Source: Myxococcales bacterium (GTDB lineage Bacteria > Myxococcota > UBA727 > VGSZ01). From it: DNA of 62,390 nucleotides. The DNA lies in contig JAHFED010000034.1 of the NCBI GenBank assembly GCA_023248635.1, positions 1-62,390 on the forward strand, written 5' to 3'. The notes below the pieces were generated by a model, which made no database searches, had not been told where the DNA came from, and was given only the letters and a program-made list of their open reading frames with translations. The position numbers were made by a program, and so were the translations under genes. This document shows positions 55,091 through 62,390 of this stretch, one piece after another. Positions within the stretch are counted from its first letter, which is position 1. Each line of letters begins with the position of its first letter.

Positions 55091-55954
55091 CTACTTGAGG
55101 GCGACGACATAGCACAGCCACGCAGGGTCGGCGTGACCCCGGAGGGCGCGGCGGTAGTTGCCTGAAGGGTTGCCGTCTTTGTCGTCGGTCTCCCAGTAGA
55201 CATGGCGGGCCGAGAAGCCGGCTTCGTCGAGGAGCTCGAGCAACTCGGGCAGGGTCCACAGCCGCCAATCGTAGGTGAAGGCCTTCTCGATGGCCGAACC
55301 ATCTGGGAATCGAAAATGGATGTGAAAGAGGGCGTCGGCGCTGACGGGGTCGAAGGACTCTTGGTGCCAGACGTAGCGGAACGGCGGATTGTCGAGCTTG
55401 TCTTGGGCTGTGGGCCGTGCGACCTGCCGTCCCTCGACGACGTCGTCGGCATACATGGCGCCCCCCCCCATCATGTCGAAGACGAAGATGCCTTCGTCGG
55501 CCAGTGAGCGGTGCACCTGCCTGAAGTAGCGCAGCACCTCGGCCCGACGCTTGAAAATATAGAACGAATAATTCTGGGCAGCGATGATCTCCGCAGTCGT
55601 CGTCGTCGTCATCACGTCTTGCTTCAGCAGGGTCACGCGCTGCTGCTGCTCGGCGCTGAGCTTGTTCAGGTAGTGGGTGCGCCCATAAGACAGAGGTTCG
55701 TCGTCGAGGTCGACGCCAATGGCCCGGCGCTCTTTGCTGGTCTTCACCCACTCGCAGCACACCGCGAAGGCCGCGCAGAAGTCCTCGCGCAGCGACGTCG
55801 CCTCCCGTCCAAAGGCGTCCTTGTAGAAACGGCGGAACATCGAGACCTCGTGCTCGGGGTCCTGCACGCTCAGCCGGTAGAGGGCATATTTGTCAGCGCC
55901 GTCGGCGAGGGAGGGCCTGGTTTTGGTCTTTTTCGAGGAGCTGGTCTTCGCCAT
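55091..55954 (-). CDS. Class I SAM-dependent methyltransferase
   Basis: A 287-aa protein. The SAM-binding region has LREDFCAAFAVCCEW, which fits the DREDFCGT-like motif of a small methyltransferase family, then AIGVDLDDEPLSYG as the acidic loop. IFVFDMMGGGAMY closes the sheet. The N-terminus is Lys/Ser-rich and flexible. The substrate is unknown. A patch near 55540-55680 has AT-rich codons. It is upstream of the SDR gene on the same strand, separated by the repeat remnant, and may be co-transcribed. Confidence 0.78.
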   Translation of the reverse strand: MAKTSSSKKTKTRPSLADGADKYALYRLSVQDPEHEVSMFRRFYKDAFGREATSLREDFCAAFAVCCEWVKTSKERRAIGVDLDDEPLSYGRTHYLNKLSAEQQQRVTLLKQDVMTTTTTAEIIAAQNYSFYIFKRRAEVLRYFRQVHRSLADEGIFVFDMMGGGAMYADDVVEGRQVARPTAQDKLDNPPFRYVWHQESFDPVSADALFHIHFRFPDGSAIEKAFTYDWRLWTLPELLELLDEAGFSARHVYWETDDKDGNPSGNYRRALRGHADPAWLCYVVALK

Positions 55955-56181
55955 GGGCGGGCCCTCTCAAATTCACGGGGCGCCGACAACCCGTCAGCGG
56001 TCAACGCCGTCGCTCGCGGAGCGGCCTGAACCCCGTGGCCGGAGTTGGTCGCCCGGCCTGGGCAGAGCATTCTCGATGGCGGCCAGGCGCGCCCCTCTCT
56101 GGCTCCACCGACGATGCAGCAGCGCCCCCGTCGAACAGACCAAGCCAGGCGACTATCAACCTTTTCGATCACGGGGTTAGT

Positions 56182-58401
56182 GTGCCGCCCGTGACCGAGG
56201 CGAAGCAGACCACGACGACGTTTGGCCGCTACGAGCTGGTGGAGCTGCTGGCCACCGGGGGCATGGCCGAGATCTTCATGGCCCGCACCCGCATGGGGGG
56301 CATCGCCAAGACCTGCGTCATCAAGCGCATTCTCCCCGAGTTTTCGAACAACCGGCAGTTCGTGTCGATGTTCATCGACGAAGCCCGCATCACCATCAAC
56401 CTCGACCACGACAACGTCGTCAAGCTGCTGGATTTCGGCCAGGTCGATAGCGCCTATTTCATGGCCATCGATTACGTCGACGGCTTCGACCTCGTCGATC
56501 TGCTGCGAGCGGTCAAAGCCCGCGGCGAAGGCGTCCCCCCTTTGGTCGCGGCTCACATTGCCCGCTGCATGGCGCGAGGTCTGGCCGCCGCCCACGACGC
56601 CAAGGACCACAAGGGTCGTCCCATGGGCGTCGTGCACCGAGACGTGAGCCCCCAAAACGTCTTCGTCGGCTGGGACGGCTCGGTGAAGATCGGCGACTTC
56701 GGCATCGCCAGCGCCCGCAACAAGCTGACCCGCACCACGCCGGGGACGGTGAAGGGCAAGTTTGGCTACATGTCGCCGGAGCAGGCCCAGGGGGGGGCTG
56801 TCGATCACCGCACCGACGTGTGGGCAGTCGGCGTAGTGCTCTGGGAAATGCTCGTGGGCGCCCGACTCTTCGCCACCGACACCCCCATCGAGACCCTCGC
56901 CCGCGTCATGGAGATGCCCATCCCGCCGCCGTCGGAGGAGAGGCCCGCTGTGCCTCAGGAGCTCGATCGAGTGGTGCTGCGCTCTCTATGTCGCCCCTTG
57001 AGTCTGCGGCTCGAGTCCGCCGCCGCCCTCGCTGCCGCCCTCGACGCGGTCATCGCTGGCGCCTTCGGAACGGCCGATCTCGAGAGCGCGCTGCCGACGC
57101 TGGGGCTGTCGCGGGCGGGTCAGGAGTCAGACCCGGTCCCCACACCCCCGCCCCGCGAACGTACGCGCACTCTCGATCCCATCGACGAACGCCTGCGCTT
57201 CCTGCACGAAGAGCTGCGCAAGAACCAGAACCTGTGGATCCTCGTCGACATCGGCGAGCGCCACGCCACCCTCGGGCACCGTGGCGAAGCGATGTCGGCG
57301 ATCCGCACCGCCAGCGCCGTCTTCGCCCACCGCGGGTTGCTGGTGCAGGCCCTGTGCGCGGTTCACCTGCTCAAGCCCCTGATCGACGCTGCCGCCTTCG
57401 AGGGCGAGCTGCAGGCGCTGGCGCATCTGCGAGGCCACGACCGCGACCGCCTCCTGGAGGCCGTCGAGCGTCTCGAGCACAAAGACTTCTGGTCCCTCGT
57501 GCAAGAGGCGGATCCCACCGGTCTGGGTCTCGAGCAGACCGAGCTGACCCTGGTGCGCCACGCCGCACCGCTGCTGGGTTCGGTGACGCCGTCCGACTTC
57601 GTGCGCCTGGGCAAGCTCGCGCGGGTCGAGAAGAAGGCCCAGGGATCGACCGTGGTGCGCGAAGGCGACAAGGGCGACGCGCTCTATGCCGTGGGCCGGG
57701 GCCGCGTCGTCGTTCACACTGCCACCCACAACCACGAGCCCACCACCACCAACCGGGCGCGCGTGTACCTGGGGGCCCTCACCGAAGGCGACTTCTTCGG
57801 CGAGTTCTCATTCCTGACCCAATCACCGCGCAGCGCCACCGTCGAAGCCGCCGCCGACTGCTTGTTCTTGCGCCTCGATCGGGTCGCCGTCGACGAGCTG
57901 GTGGCCAGCGACGCGTCGTTTCGCGAGCCCTTGCTCGAGTTCTACAAAGAGCGGGTCGCCGAACTCATCCTCGCCAAGAACCCCATCTTGGGAGCGCTGC
58001 CCCCCGAGGCACGCCGCGGACTCATCAAGCACGCCAGCGTCGACAAATTCCTCGACGGCACCTCCATCGTCTCCGAGGGCGACGACGCCGATGAGCTCTT
58101 CTTCATCATCTCGGGCGAGGTCGAAGTCTATCGCCGCGAAGCCGGGATGTACGTGTTCATCAACAAGCTGCACGAAGGACAGTTCTTCGGCGAGATGGCA
58201 GCGCTGCAGCGCACGCCGCGGCGGGCCAGCGTGCGGGCCATGGGTGACGTCGAGGTCATGGTGGTCTCGCGCGAAGAGATCGAGCGCATTCTCGACGTCG
58301 CCGAAGATGTGCGCGTGCTCTTCGACAAGGCGATGAGCGCGCGGCAACACGAGAGCGAAGAGCGAGTCAGAGAGAGCACGCGCATCTTCGAAGGCATCTG
58401 A
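56182..58401 (+). CDS. Ser/Thr protein kinase with tandem cyclic-nucleotide-binding domains
   Basis: A GTG at 56182 (GGGGTT upstream) gives 739 aa; GTG 56191 is also possible and the frame opens at 56035. The kinase domain is residues ~14-290, with LATGGMAEIFMA, HRDVSPQN (152-159), DFGIAS (D172) and GYMSPEQAQG. After a helical linker there are two cNMP-binding domains at ~470-595 and ~599-719. Each has the phosphate-binding cassette: EGDFFGEFSFLTQSPRSATV and EGQFFGEMAALQRTPRRASV. In PKA/PKG the Arg of this cassette binds cyclic-nucleotide phosphate, and both copies keep it. A bacterial kinase with two CNB domains implies cAMP- or cGMP-gated phosphorylation. A 34-bp repeat array follows the stop. 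Confidence 0.85.
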   Translation: MPPVTEAKQTTTTFGRYELVELLATGGMAEIFMARTRMGGIAKTCVIKRILPEFSNNRQFVSMFIDEARITINLDHDNVVKLLDFGQVDSAYFMAIDYVDGFDLVDLLRAVKARGEGVPPLVAAHIARCMARGLAAAHDAKDHKGRPMGVVHRDVSPQNVFVGWDGSVKIGDFGIASARNKLTRTTPGTVKGKFGYMSPEQAQGGAVDHRTDVWAVGVVLWEMLVGARLFATDTPIETLARVMEMPIPPPSEERPAVPQELDRVVLRSLCRPLSLRLESAAALAAALDAVIAGAFGTADLESALPTLGLSRAGQESDPVPTPPPRERTRTLDPIDERLRFLHEELRKNQNLWILVDIGERHATLGHRGEAMSAIRTASAVFAHRGLLVQALCAVHLLKPLIDAAAFEGELQALAHLRGHDRDRLLEAVERLEHKDFWSLVQEADPTGLGLEQTELTLVRHAAPLLGSVTPSDFVRLGKLARVEKKAQGSTVVREGDKGDALYAVGRGRVVVHTATHNHEPTTTNRARVYLGALTEGDFFGEFSFLTQSPRSATVEAAADCLFLRLDRVAVDELVASDASFREPLLEFYKERVAELILAKNPILGALPPEARRGLIKHASVDKFLDGTSIVSEGDDADELFFIISGEVEVYRREAGMYVFINKLHEGQFFGEMAALQRTPRRASVRAMGDVEVMVVSREEIERILDVAEDVRVLFDKAMSARQHESEERVRESTRIFEGI

Positions 58402-58472
58402 CGTCGAGCGCGATGGATCGGCTTCACCTCTTGCACCGCCTGCTGAATCTCGTCTTCGGATGACGGTGGACG

Positions 58473-58776
58473 TTGAAGTGTTCATGGTTCAAGACGCTGG
58501 CGCGTCTTGAAGTGTTGATGGTTCAAGACGCTGGCGCGTCTTGAAGTGTTGATGGTTCAAGACGCTGGCGCGTCTTGAGGTTTTGATGGTTCAAGACGCT
58601 GGCGCGTCTTGAGGTTTTGATGGTTCAAGACGCTGGCGCGTCTTGAGGTTTTGATGGTTCAAGACGCTGGCGCGTCTTGAAGTGTTGATGGTTCAAGACG
58701 CTGGCGCGTCTTGAGGTTTTGATGGTTCAAGACGCTGGCGCGTCTGGACGTTTTGATGCTGGCGCGTCTTGACGTT
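58473..58776 (+). repeat. TGGC-loop hairpin array, eight 34-bp units plus half units
   Basis: Eight copies of arms TTCAAGACGC and GCGTCTTGAA around loop TGGC, with linkers GTGTTGATGG or GTTTTGATGG, periodic at 34 bp. It starts with a half-unit (TTGAAGTG at 58473) and ends with a copy mutated in its right arm and a truncated half. All arm sequences are identical apart from the last, suggesting recent expansion. It fills most of the 58402-58913 gap; the last ~140 bp before the ATG at 58914 shows no clear feature. Confidence 0.88.
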
Positions 58777-58913
58777 TCACCACGACCTCAACGGGCCTGA
58801 CCGGGCCCCTGCACCATCCCTACGACAGACCGATACATGCATTGTGCGCTCTGTCACATCGCAGGAAGCTGCCCGGCTCCAGCAGCGTCCGGATCACTCT
58901 CCCGGGACTCAAC

Positions 58914-61900
58914 ATGCACTCCCCTCATCGGACGACCCCGGTGCCCTCGACGCGGGCGGGCCGCGGCCGCAAGCGTGCCTTCACCTTGCTGGCGATCCTG
59001 ATCATCGGGATCATCGTCGCCGCCGGCGCCGCAGCGCTCGTCCTTGGTGCGCGCGAGAGCGCCCACGCTGCCGCCGATGACAGCCGCAGCGGCGAGGCCT
59101 GGGGGGTGGCGATGGCGGGCTTGACGTGGGCCCAGCTCAACCTCAGCGGCGACACCGGCAAGGCCGCGTTGCGCGCCGCCGCTGGCGGGACCGCGACGAC
59201 ACTGGTGACGCCGAGTACGCCGACGGGGATCGCCATCCATCCCTTCGATGCCAACGACGCCTTCGCCGGTGTCGGCGTCGCCCCGCCGGCCCGCGGCCTC
59301 GACACCCTGGACTGGAGACACTTCGAAAACGGTCACTTCGCCCTGGTCGGCGCGCACGATCCCTTGTCCAGCTCTGCGCTCGTGGTTCGAGCGGTCGGGC
59401 GGGTGGGGGACACCCAGGTCGTACTCGAGACCAACTTGGTCGTCAGCGTTTTCACCGGCTTGCCAGCAGCGTTCACCGGCTGTTTTACCGGTCAACAACA
59501 GGTTTCATTCGGTGATGAAGAATCGCCCTATGATTATTACGGTAATATGCGCTTCGACGGCAACGGCGGTGTGCCCATCGGGATGAACTCTGATCACAAT
59601 CGCATCAATGGCTTGACCAGGCTTCAATACCTGCCCTCTCCGAGCGCGCCGCCGCCGGACATCGGCCGGCTCGACCCCATCGACCAATATCCAACGAACC
59701 TGCACTGGCGCGGCACCCAGAGCTTGCGACCGCTGGGTGTGGTGTCGGCGGCGGCAGGCGGCGAACCGCTGGCGCTCGCCATCGCAGGCGTCTGTGCCGC
59801 CGTCAGCAACCCCGTGGGAGGCACGCCGGAGTTGAACATGAACGCCGCCGACGTCGCGGGGCTCGCTGGCTGGTCGGCCAATCCCTACCTGGGCAATGAC
59901 CCGCGCCTCGTCTATTTCATGGACACGTCCAACGGACCCGACGTGGACAAAACCATGGGGCTGGGTCTCAACGCCGGCGGCTACGTCGACGGGGTCCAGC
60001 TGCGGAATGGGTGCCCAGCCGGCGTCGGCTGCGGGGACGCGAGGGTGCAGCGGGGTCTCCCCATCATCGCCTACCGAGGCACACCGAACATCGTCGACGA
60101 CGCCTCCGGGGGCTTCCTGGGCGAAGAGGACTGGGTGCCGGCCGAGGCCGAGACCGGCAACTCGAGCTACGACAAGTTCGCCCGCCAAGCCTTCTACGCC
60201 TGCCCGAACATGGGTGGCGAGGACAGCACGTTCAACCGGGCGACGCGGTCCTGCGGCGCCGGCCAAGGCGACCTGTCCCGCAAGAACTCGTCGTGGACGA
60301 ACTACGGCGTCAGGCACAGCGGGCGGGCCTGGGGTTTCGTCGAGTCGATCCTCCGTCATTGCTCGGGCAGCGGCGACTCCATCGATCCCAACAACGGGTC
60401 GCCGTGGCAGAGCGCGAGCAACCCCAATGGCATCAAGTGCGCATCGGCCTTCGCCTACCTTGAAAACGTCGCCGCTTGCCTGATCGTCCCCCGCAGCCTG
60501 ACCCGCAACCCTGGGTTTCCGACGACGATTCGAGGCCGCAGCGCCTTGCGCCCCTCGGGAGAGCCAGGTCCAACCCCCCCCCGCGAAGCTGCGGGTGGGG
60601 ACGGCTTGCAGAACGACTTCGCCGGTTGCCACCCGGGCTGTTTGATCGCCGCCAGCTTCGACAGCACCTTTCCCACGGCCGAGACGCCCTATCGCTCCAC
60701 CTGCATCAACCTCGATGCCGAGCGCGTGAGCTCCTATGGGCCGGACATCCAAAAAGCCATGCGAACAGCGGCAACCAGCGGTCCCAACGCTTGGGATCCC
60801 CTGCTCCCCGCCGTCGCCGACACAGCGCCGATGGGGAATCTGGTGCCCACCTACGCGCTGAATTGGATGACCTACGCGGCGGGCACCCCGCGGGCGACGA
60901 CTGAGTTTCCGGGCCTGGATCTCGCTGACGGGCTCGACTTTGGCGCTCCGCCCACATTTTTCAGCAGCGACACCGATGCCATGGTGGGGACCACCACCGG
61001 CGTCGACAAAGCGATGGACCGCTTCGGCAACGTCATCAACCAGCCCGGGTTGGTGAGTGAGCGAGGCAACCCCAGCCTGATCACGCGCTTGGACATGACC
61101 GACCGCGGACCGCTGGGCACCTGCCAACAGAATTGCCTCGGTTACGGCTTCGGCGAGGATCGCACCTACGGCGCCCACCGCGGCACATCCCAAGGGACCT
61201 TGGGTTCGACGGCGCGGCCCGACGCCTGTGTTGCGAGGGTGCCCAAGGAACCCAACGGCACCTTCGCCACGGTCCACTGCAACCTCGACTACGATCGCGA
61301 CGGCATTTTCGACCGCAAGAGCTATGCGATCGCCTCGTCGTACCGCGAGGAGTGCGCTGACCCGCACGACGGCATCGCCTGGGCCCCCGCCTTCAACATC
61401 TCGTCGTCCAACACAGCGCTCCGCGGCGACGGGTGCGCAAATGCGCTGCCCAACGATGCATCCAGCGCGCCGACGGTGACGCTGACAGCCTTTTGCGATC
61501 AAAGTGCGCTCCAGACCGCGGTGCCTCGTCTCGGGGTGGGCGCGACGCCGCTGTCGAGGACGAATCTCGGGGTCAGGGGCGTTCTCAGAGACGGCCGCAA
61601 CTGGTTTGGCGGCGCCAAGTGCCACATGGGCTCCAGCGTCACCAGCTTCCAGGACGCGGCCGGCGTCGCCGTCGCCTCCCCCGTCCACCCTCATACCGGC
61701 GCGTTGGCCAGCATCCCCAACACCGACCTCGATGCCTTTGGACATCCGGACTATTGGATCGAGGACGAGTGCCCCAACCCGGTGGTGGTCTCGCTGGGCC
61801 CCGAAGTACGACTCGACGTGGGCCACATCTGCGGCTGCGGTGTGCTTGTCCTCAAGGACACGGCCCTTTCTTTCGCTGCCGACAGCCACCTGCTCTGGCG

Positions 61901-62183
61901 CGGCCTCGTGACCTGGCAAAACGAAAACGACCCGCCTGGCGAGGACGAGCTGTCGGTCCTCGAAGACGGCGCGGCCACCTTCGTCATTGAAGGCGGCGTC
62001 CTTCTCACCGGCGACCGGGTGTTCCGCATGCACGTCAACGACAAGGGCGACCTCGACGGTGAGGACGTCACCAACAACGAAGGCCGCTTCTTCAAGCAGT
62101 CGTGGCGCCAGAACTCCGCGGCCCTGGGCGAGGTGTTCGCCAACCAGACGCGTGCATTGAAAGCGGTCCGGCGGGTGCGCTGA
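58914..62183 (+). CDS. Very large pilin/PilX-like exported protein
   Basis: The ATG at 58914 gives 1089 aa. The N-terminus is a basic segment and a single hydrophobic helix (KRAFTLLAILIIGIIVAA), then a helix with acidic/Arg residues (GARESAHAAADDSRSGEAWG), like PilX or minor pilins. The canonical cleavage Gly is replaced by Arg and the fifth-position Glu by Ala, so it is not a typical type IV pilin. The remaining ~1000 residues form a large, Gly/Asp/Asn-rich beta domain with Cys pairs and no recognised family. It may be the tip or an adhesin of a pilus-like system, or a membrane-anchored surface protein. Confidence 0.6.
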   Translation: MHSPHRTTPVPSTRAGRGRKRAFTLLAILIIGIIVAAGAAALVLGARESAHAAADDSRSGEAWGVAMAGLTWAQLNLSGDTGKAALRAAAGGTATTLVTPSTPTGIAIHPFDANDAFAGVGVAPPARGLDTLDWRHFENGHFALVGAHDPLSSSALVVRAVGRVGDTQVVLETNLVVSVFTGLPAAFTGCFTGQQQVSFGDEESPYDYYGNMRFDGNGGVPIGMNSDHNRINGLTRLQYLPSPSAPPPDIGRLDPIDQYPTNLHWRGTQSLRPLGVVSAAAGGEPLALAIAGVCAAVSNPVGGTPELNMNAADVAGLAGWSANPYLGNDPRLVYFMDTSNGPDVDKTMGLGLNAGGYVDGVQLRNGCPAGVGCGDARVQRGLPIIAYRGTPNIVDDASGGFLGEEDWVPAEAETGNSSYDKFARQAFYACPNMGGEDSTFNRATRSCGAGQGDLSRKNSSWTNYGVRHSGRAWGFVESILRHCSGSGDSIDPNNGSPWQSASNPNGIKCASAFAYLENVAACLIVPRSLTRNPGFPTTIRGRSALRPSGEPGPTPPREAAGGDGLQNDFAGCHPGCLIAASFDSTFPTAETPYRSTCINLDAERVSSYGPDIQKAMRTAATSGPNAWDPLLPAVADTAPMGNLVPTYALNWMTYAAGTPRATTEFPGLDLADGLDFGAPPTFFSSDTDAMVGTTTGVDKAMDRFGNVINQPGLVSERGNPSLITRLDMTDRGPLGTCQQNCLGYGFGEDRTYGAHRGTSQGTLGSTARPDACVARVPKEPNGTFATVHCNLDYDRDGIFDRKSYAIASSYREECADPHDGIAWAPAFNISSSNTALRGDGCANALPNDASSAPTVTLTAFCDQSALQTAVPRLGVGATPLSRTNLGVRGVLRDGRNWFGGAKCHMGSSVTSFQDAAGVAVASPVHPHTGALASIPNTDLDAFGHPDYWIEDECPNPVVVSLGPEVRLDVGHICGCGVLVLKDTALSFAADSHLLWRGLVTWQNENDPPGEDELSVLEDGAATFVIEGGVLLTGDRVFRMHVNDKGDLDGEDVTNNEGRFFKQSWRQNSAALGEVFANQTRALKAVRRVR

Positions 62184-62212
62184 CTGCTGCGAACAGTCGT
62201 GTGGGAACGCCT

Positions 62213-62390
62213 CAAAGCAGAGCATGCGCTACGCAGTCTTCGTGGGCTTTTGATAGAGAATTCATCGCCGCTAGTGCTGCGAGGCTGAAGTAACGACGCT
62301 TTTCTTCTGCGAACGCTTGGATCATGCCTCGGGGATGCCGCGCCATTCTCCGGTTATTGTTCTCCTGCCTCGTCAGCGGTCGATCCTCGA
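62213..62390 (-). CDS. C-terminal end of an unidentified gene (partial)
   Basis: A minus-strand frame is open from the window's right edge to a TGA at 62213-62215. The visible ~58 residues end GMIQAFAEEKRRYF, then SLAALAAMNSLSKAHEDC and VAHALL. Codons such as AAT, TCT, CTA, TCA and AAA are unlike the GC-rich genes nearby, so it may be part of an acquired segment. No family is recognised. It converges with the pilin-like gene. Confidence 0.4.

Noticed and set aside
58473-58776. Tandem 34-bp repeats suggest a CRISPR array
   Set aside because: The linkers are nearly identical, not unique spacers, there are no cas genes, and the repeats form tight hairpins.

Overview
The window is GC-rich chromosomal DNA. 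Its gene content points to a myxobacterium-like member of the Myxococcota/Bradymonadales (inference from families, not from a marker gene). The signs are exported lipoproteins with (Gly-Glu)n stalks, FHA and eukaryotic-type Ser/Thr kinases, a sigma-54 activator with an FHA sensor, a Tat-exported DUF1501/DUF1552-like protein beside a haem-motif partner, PilZ and HEAT-like proteins, and a C-terminal hydrophobic/Arg tail resembling MYXO-CTERM.

Layout. 0-3.4 kb is an accessory segment: the right end of an IS66-like element, an unknown ORF whose stop codon falls in the IS terminus, an excisionase-like HTH protein and a divergent tyrosine integrase abutting tRNA-Thr(CGT). 3.5-8.2 kb holds a giant FG-GAP lipoprotein and a TPR protein. 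8.4-17.3 kb is housekeeping-like: zapA, addA/addB, an OleA/FabH-type synthase and a PreT-type flavoprotein. 17.4-21.8 kb is a co-translated FHA-GAF-pseudocyclase plus Ser/Thr kinase pair. 21.9-34.1 kb encodes mostly exported proteins: an M13 peptidase, lipoproteins, a haem-motif protein/DUF1501 cluster, a lamin-tail protein and a hydroxyacid dehydrogenase. 34.2-37.4 kb is a three-gene minus-strand operon of exported proteins. 37.5-46.5 kb has a 7TM-DISM histidine kinase with an inserted zinc ribbon, an M14 carboxypeptidase, a sigma-54 activator/Cys-cluster pair and a Cys-rich lipoprotein. 47.1-54.4 kb is a tightly overlapping six-gene operon for a complex I/hydrogenase-4-like membrane complex. 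Its large subunit lacks the [NiFe] ligands, so it is an Ehr-type complex rather than a hydrogenase. 54.4-62.4 kb holds an SDR, a methyltransferase, a kinase with two cyclic-nucleotide-binding domains, a very large pilin/PilX-like protein and the end of a minus-strand gene.

The most interesting non-genic content is repetitive. (1) A family of tandem hairpin repeats has an invariant TGGC loop and stems that change together on both arms. It occurs as arrays at 32.3, 46.6 and 58.5 kb, as a remnant at 55.05 kb, and as two in-frame 33-bp units inside hyfE. (2) A ~210-215-bp multi-hairpin element is present twice, in opposite genomic orientation but in the same orientation relative to the 3' end of the adjacent gene. 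(3) A 56-58-bp direct-repeat array occupies the divergent region upstream of the sigma-54 activator. Short stretches of low-GC synonymous codons also recur inside otherwise very GC-rich genes.

All calls come from reading the sequence. No database search was run.
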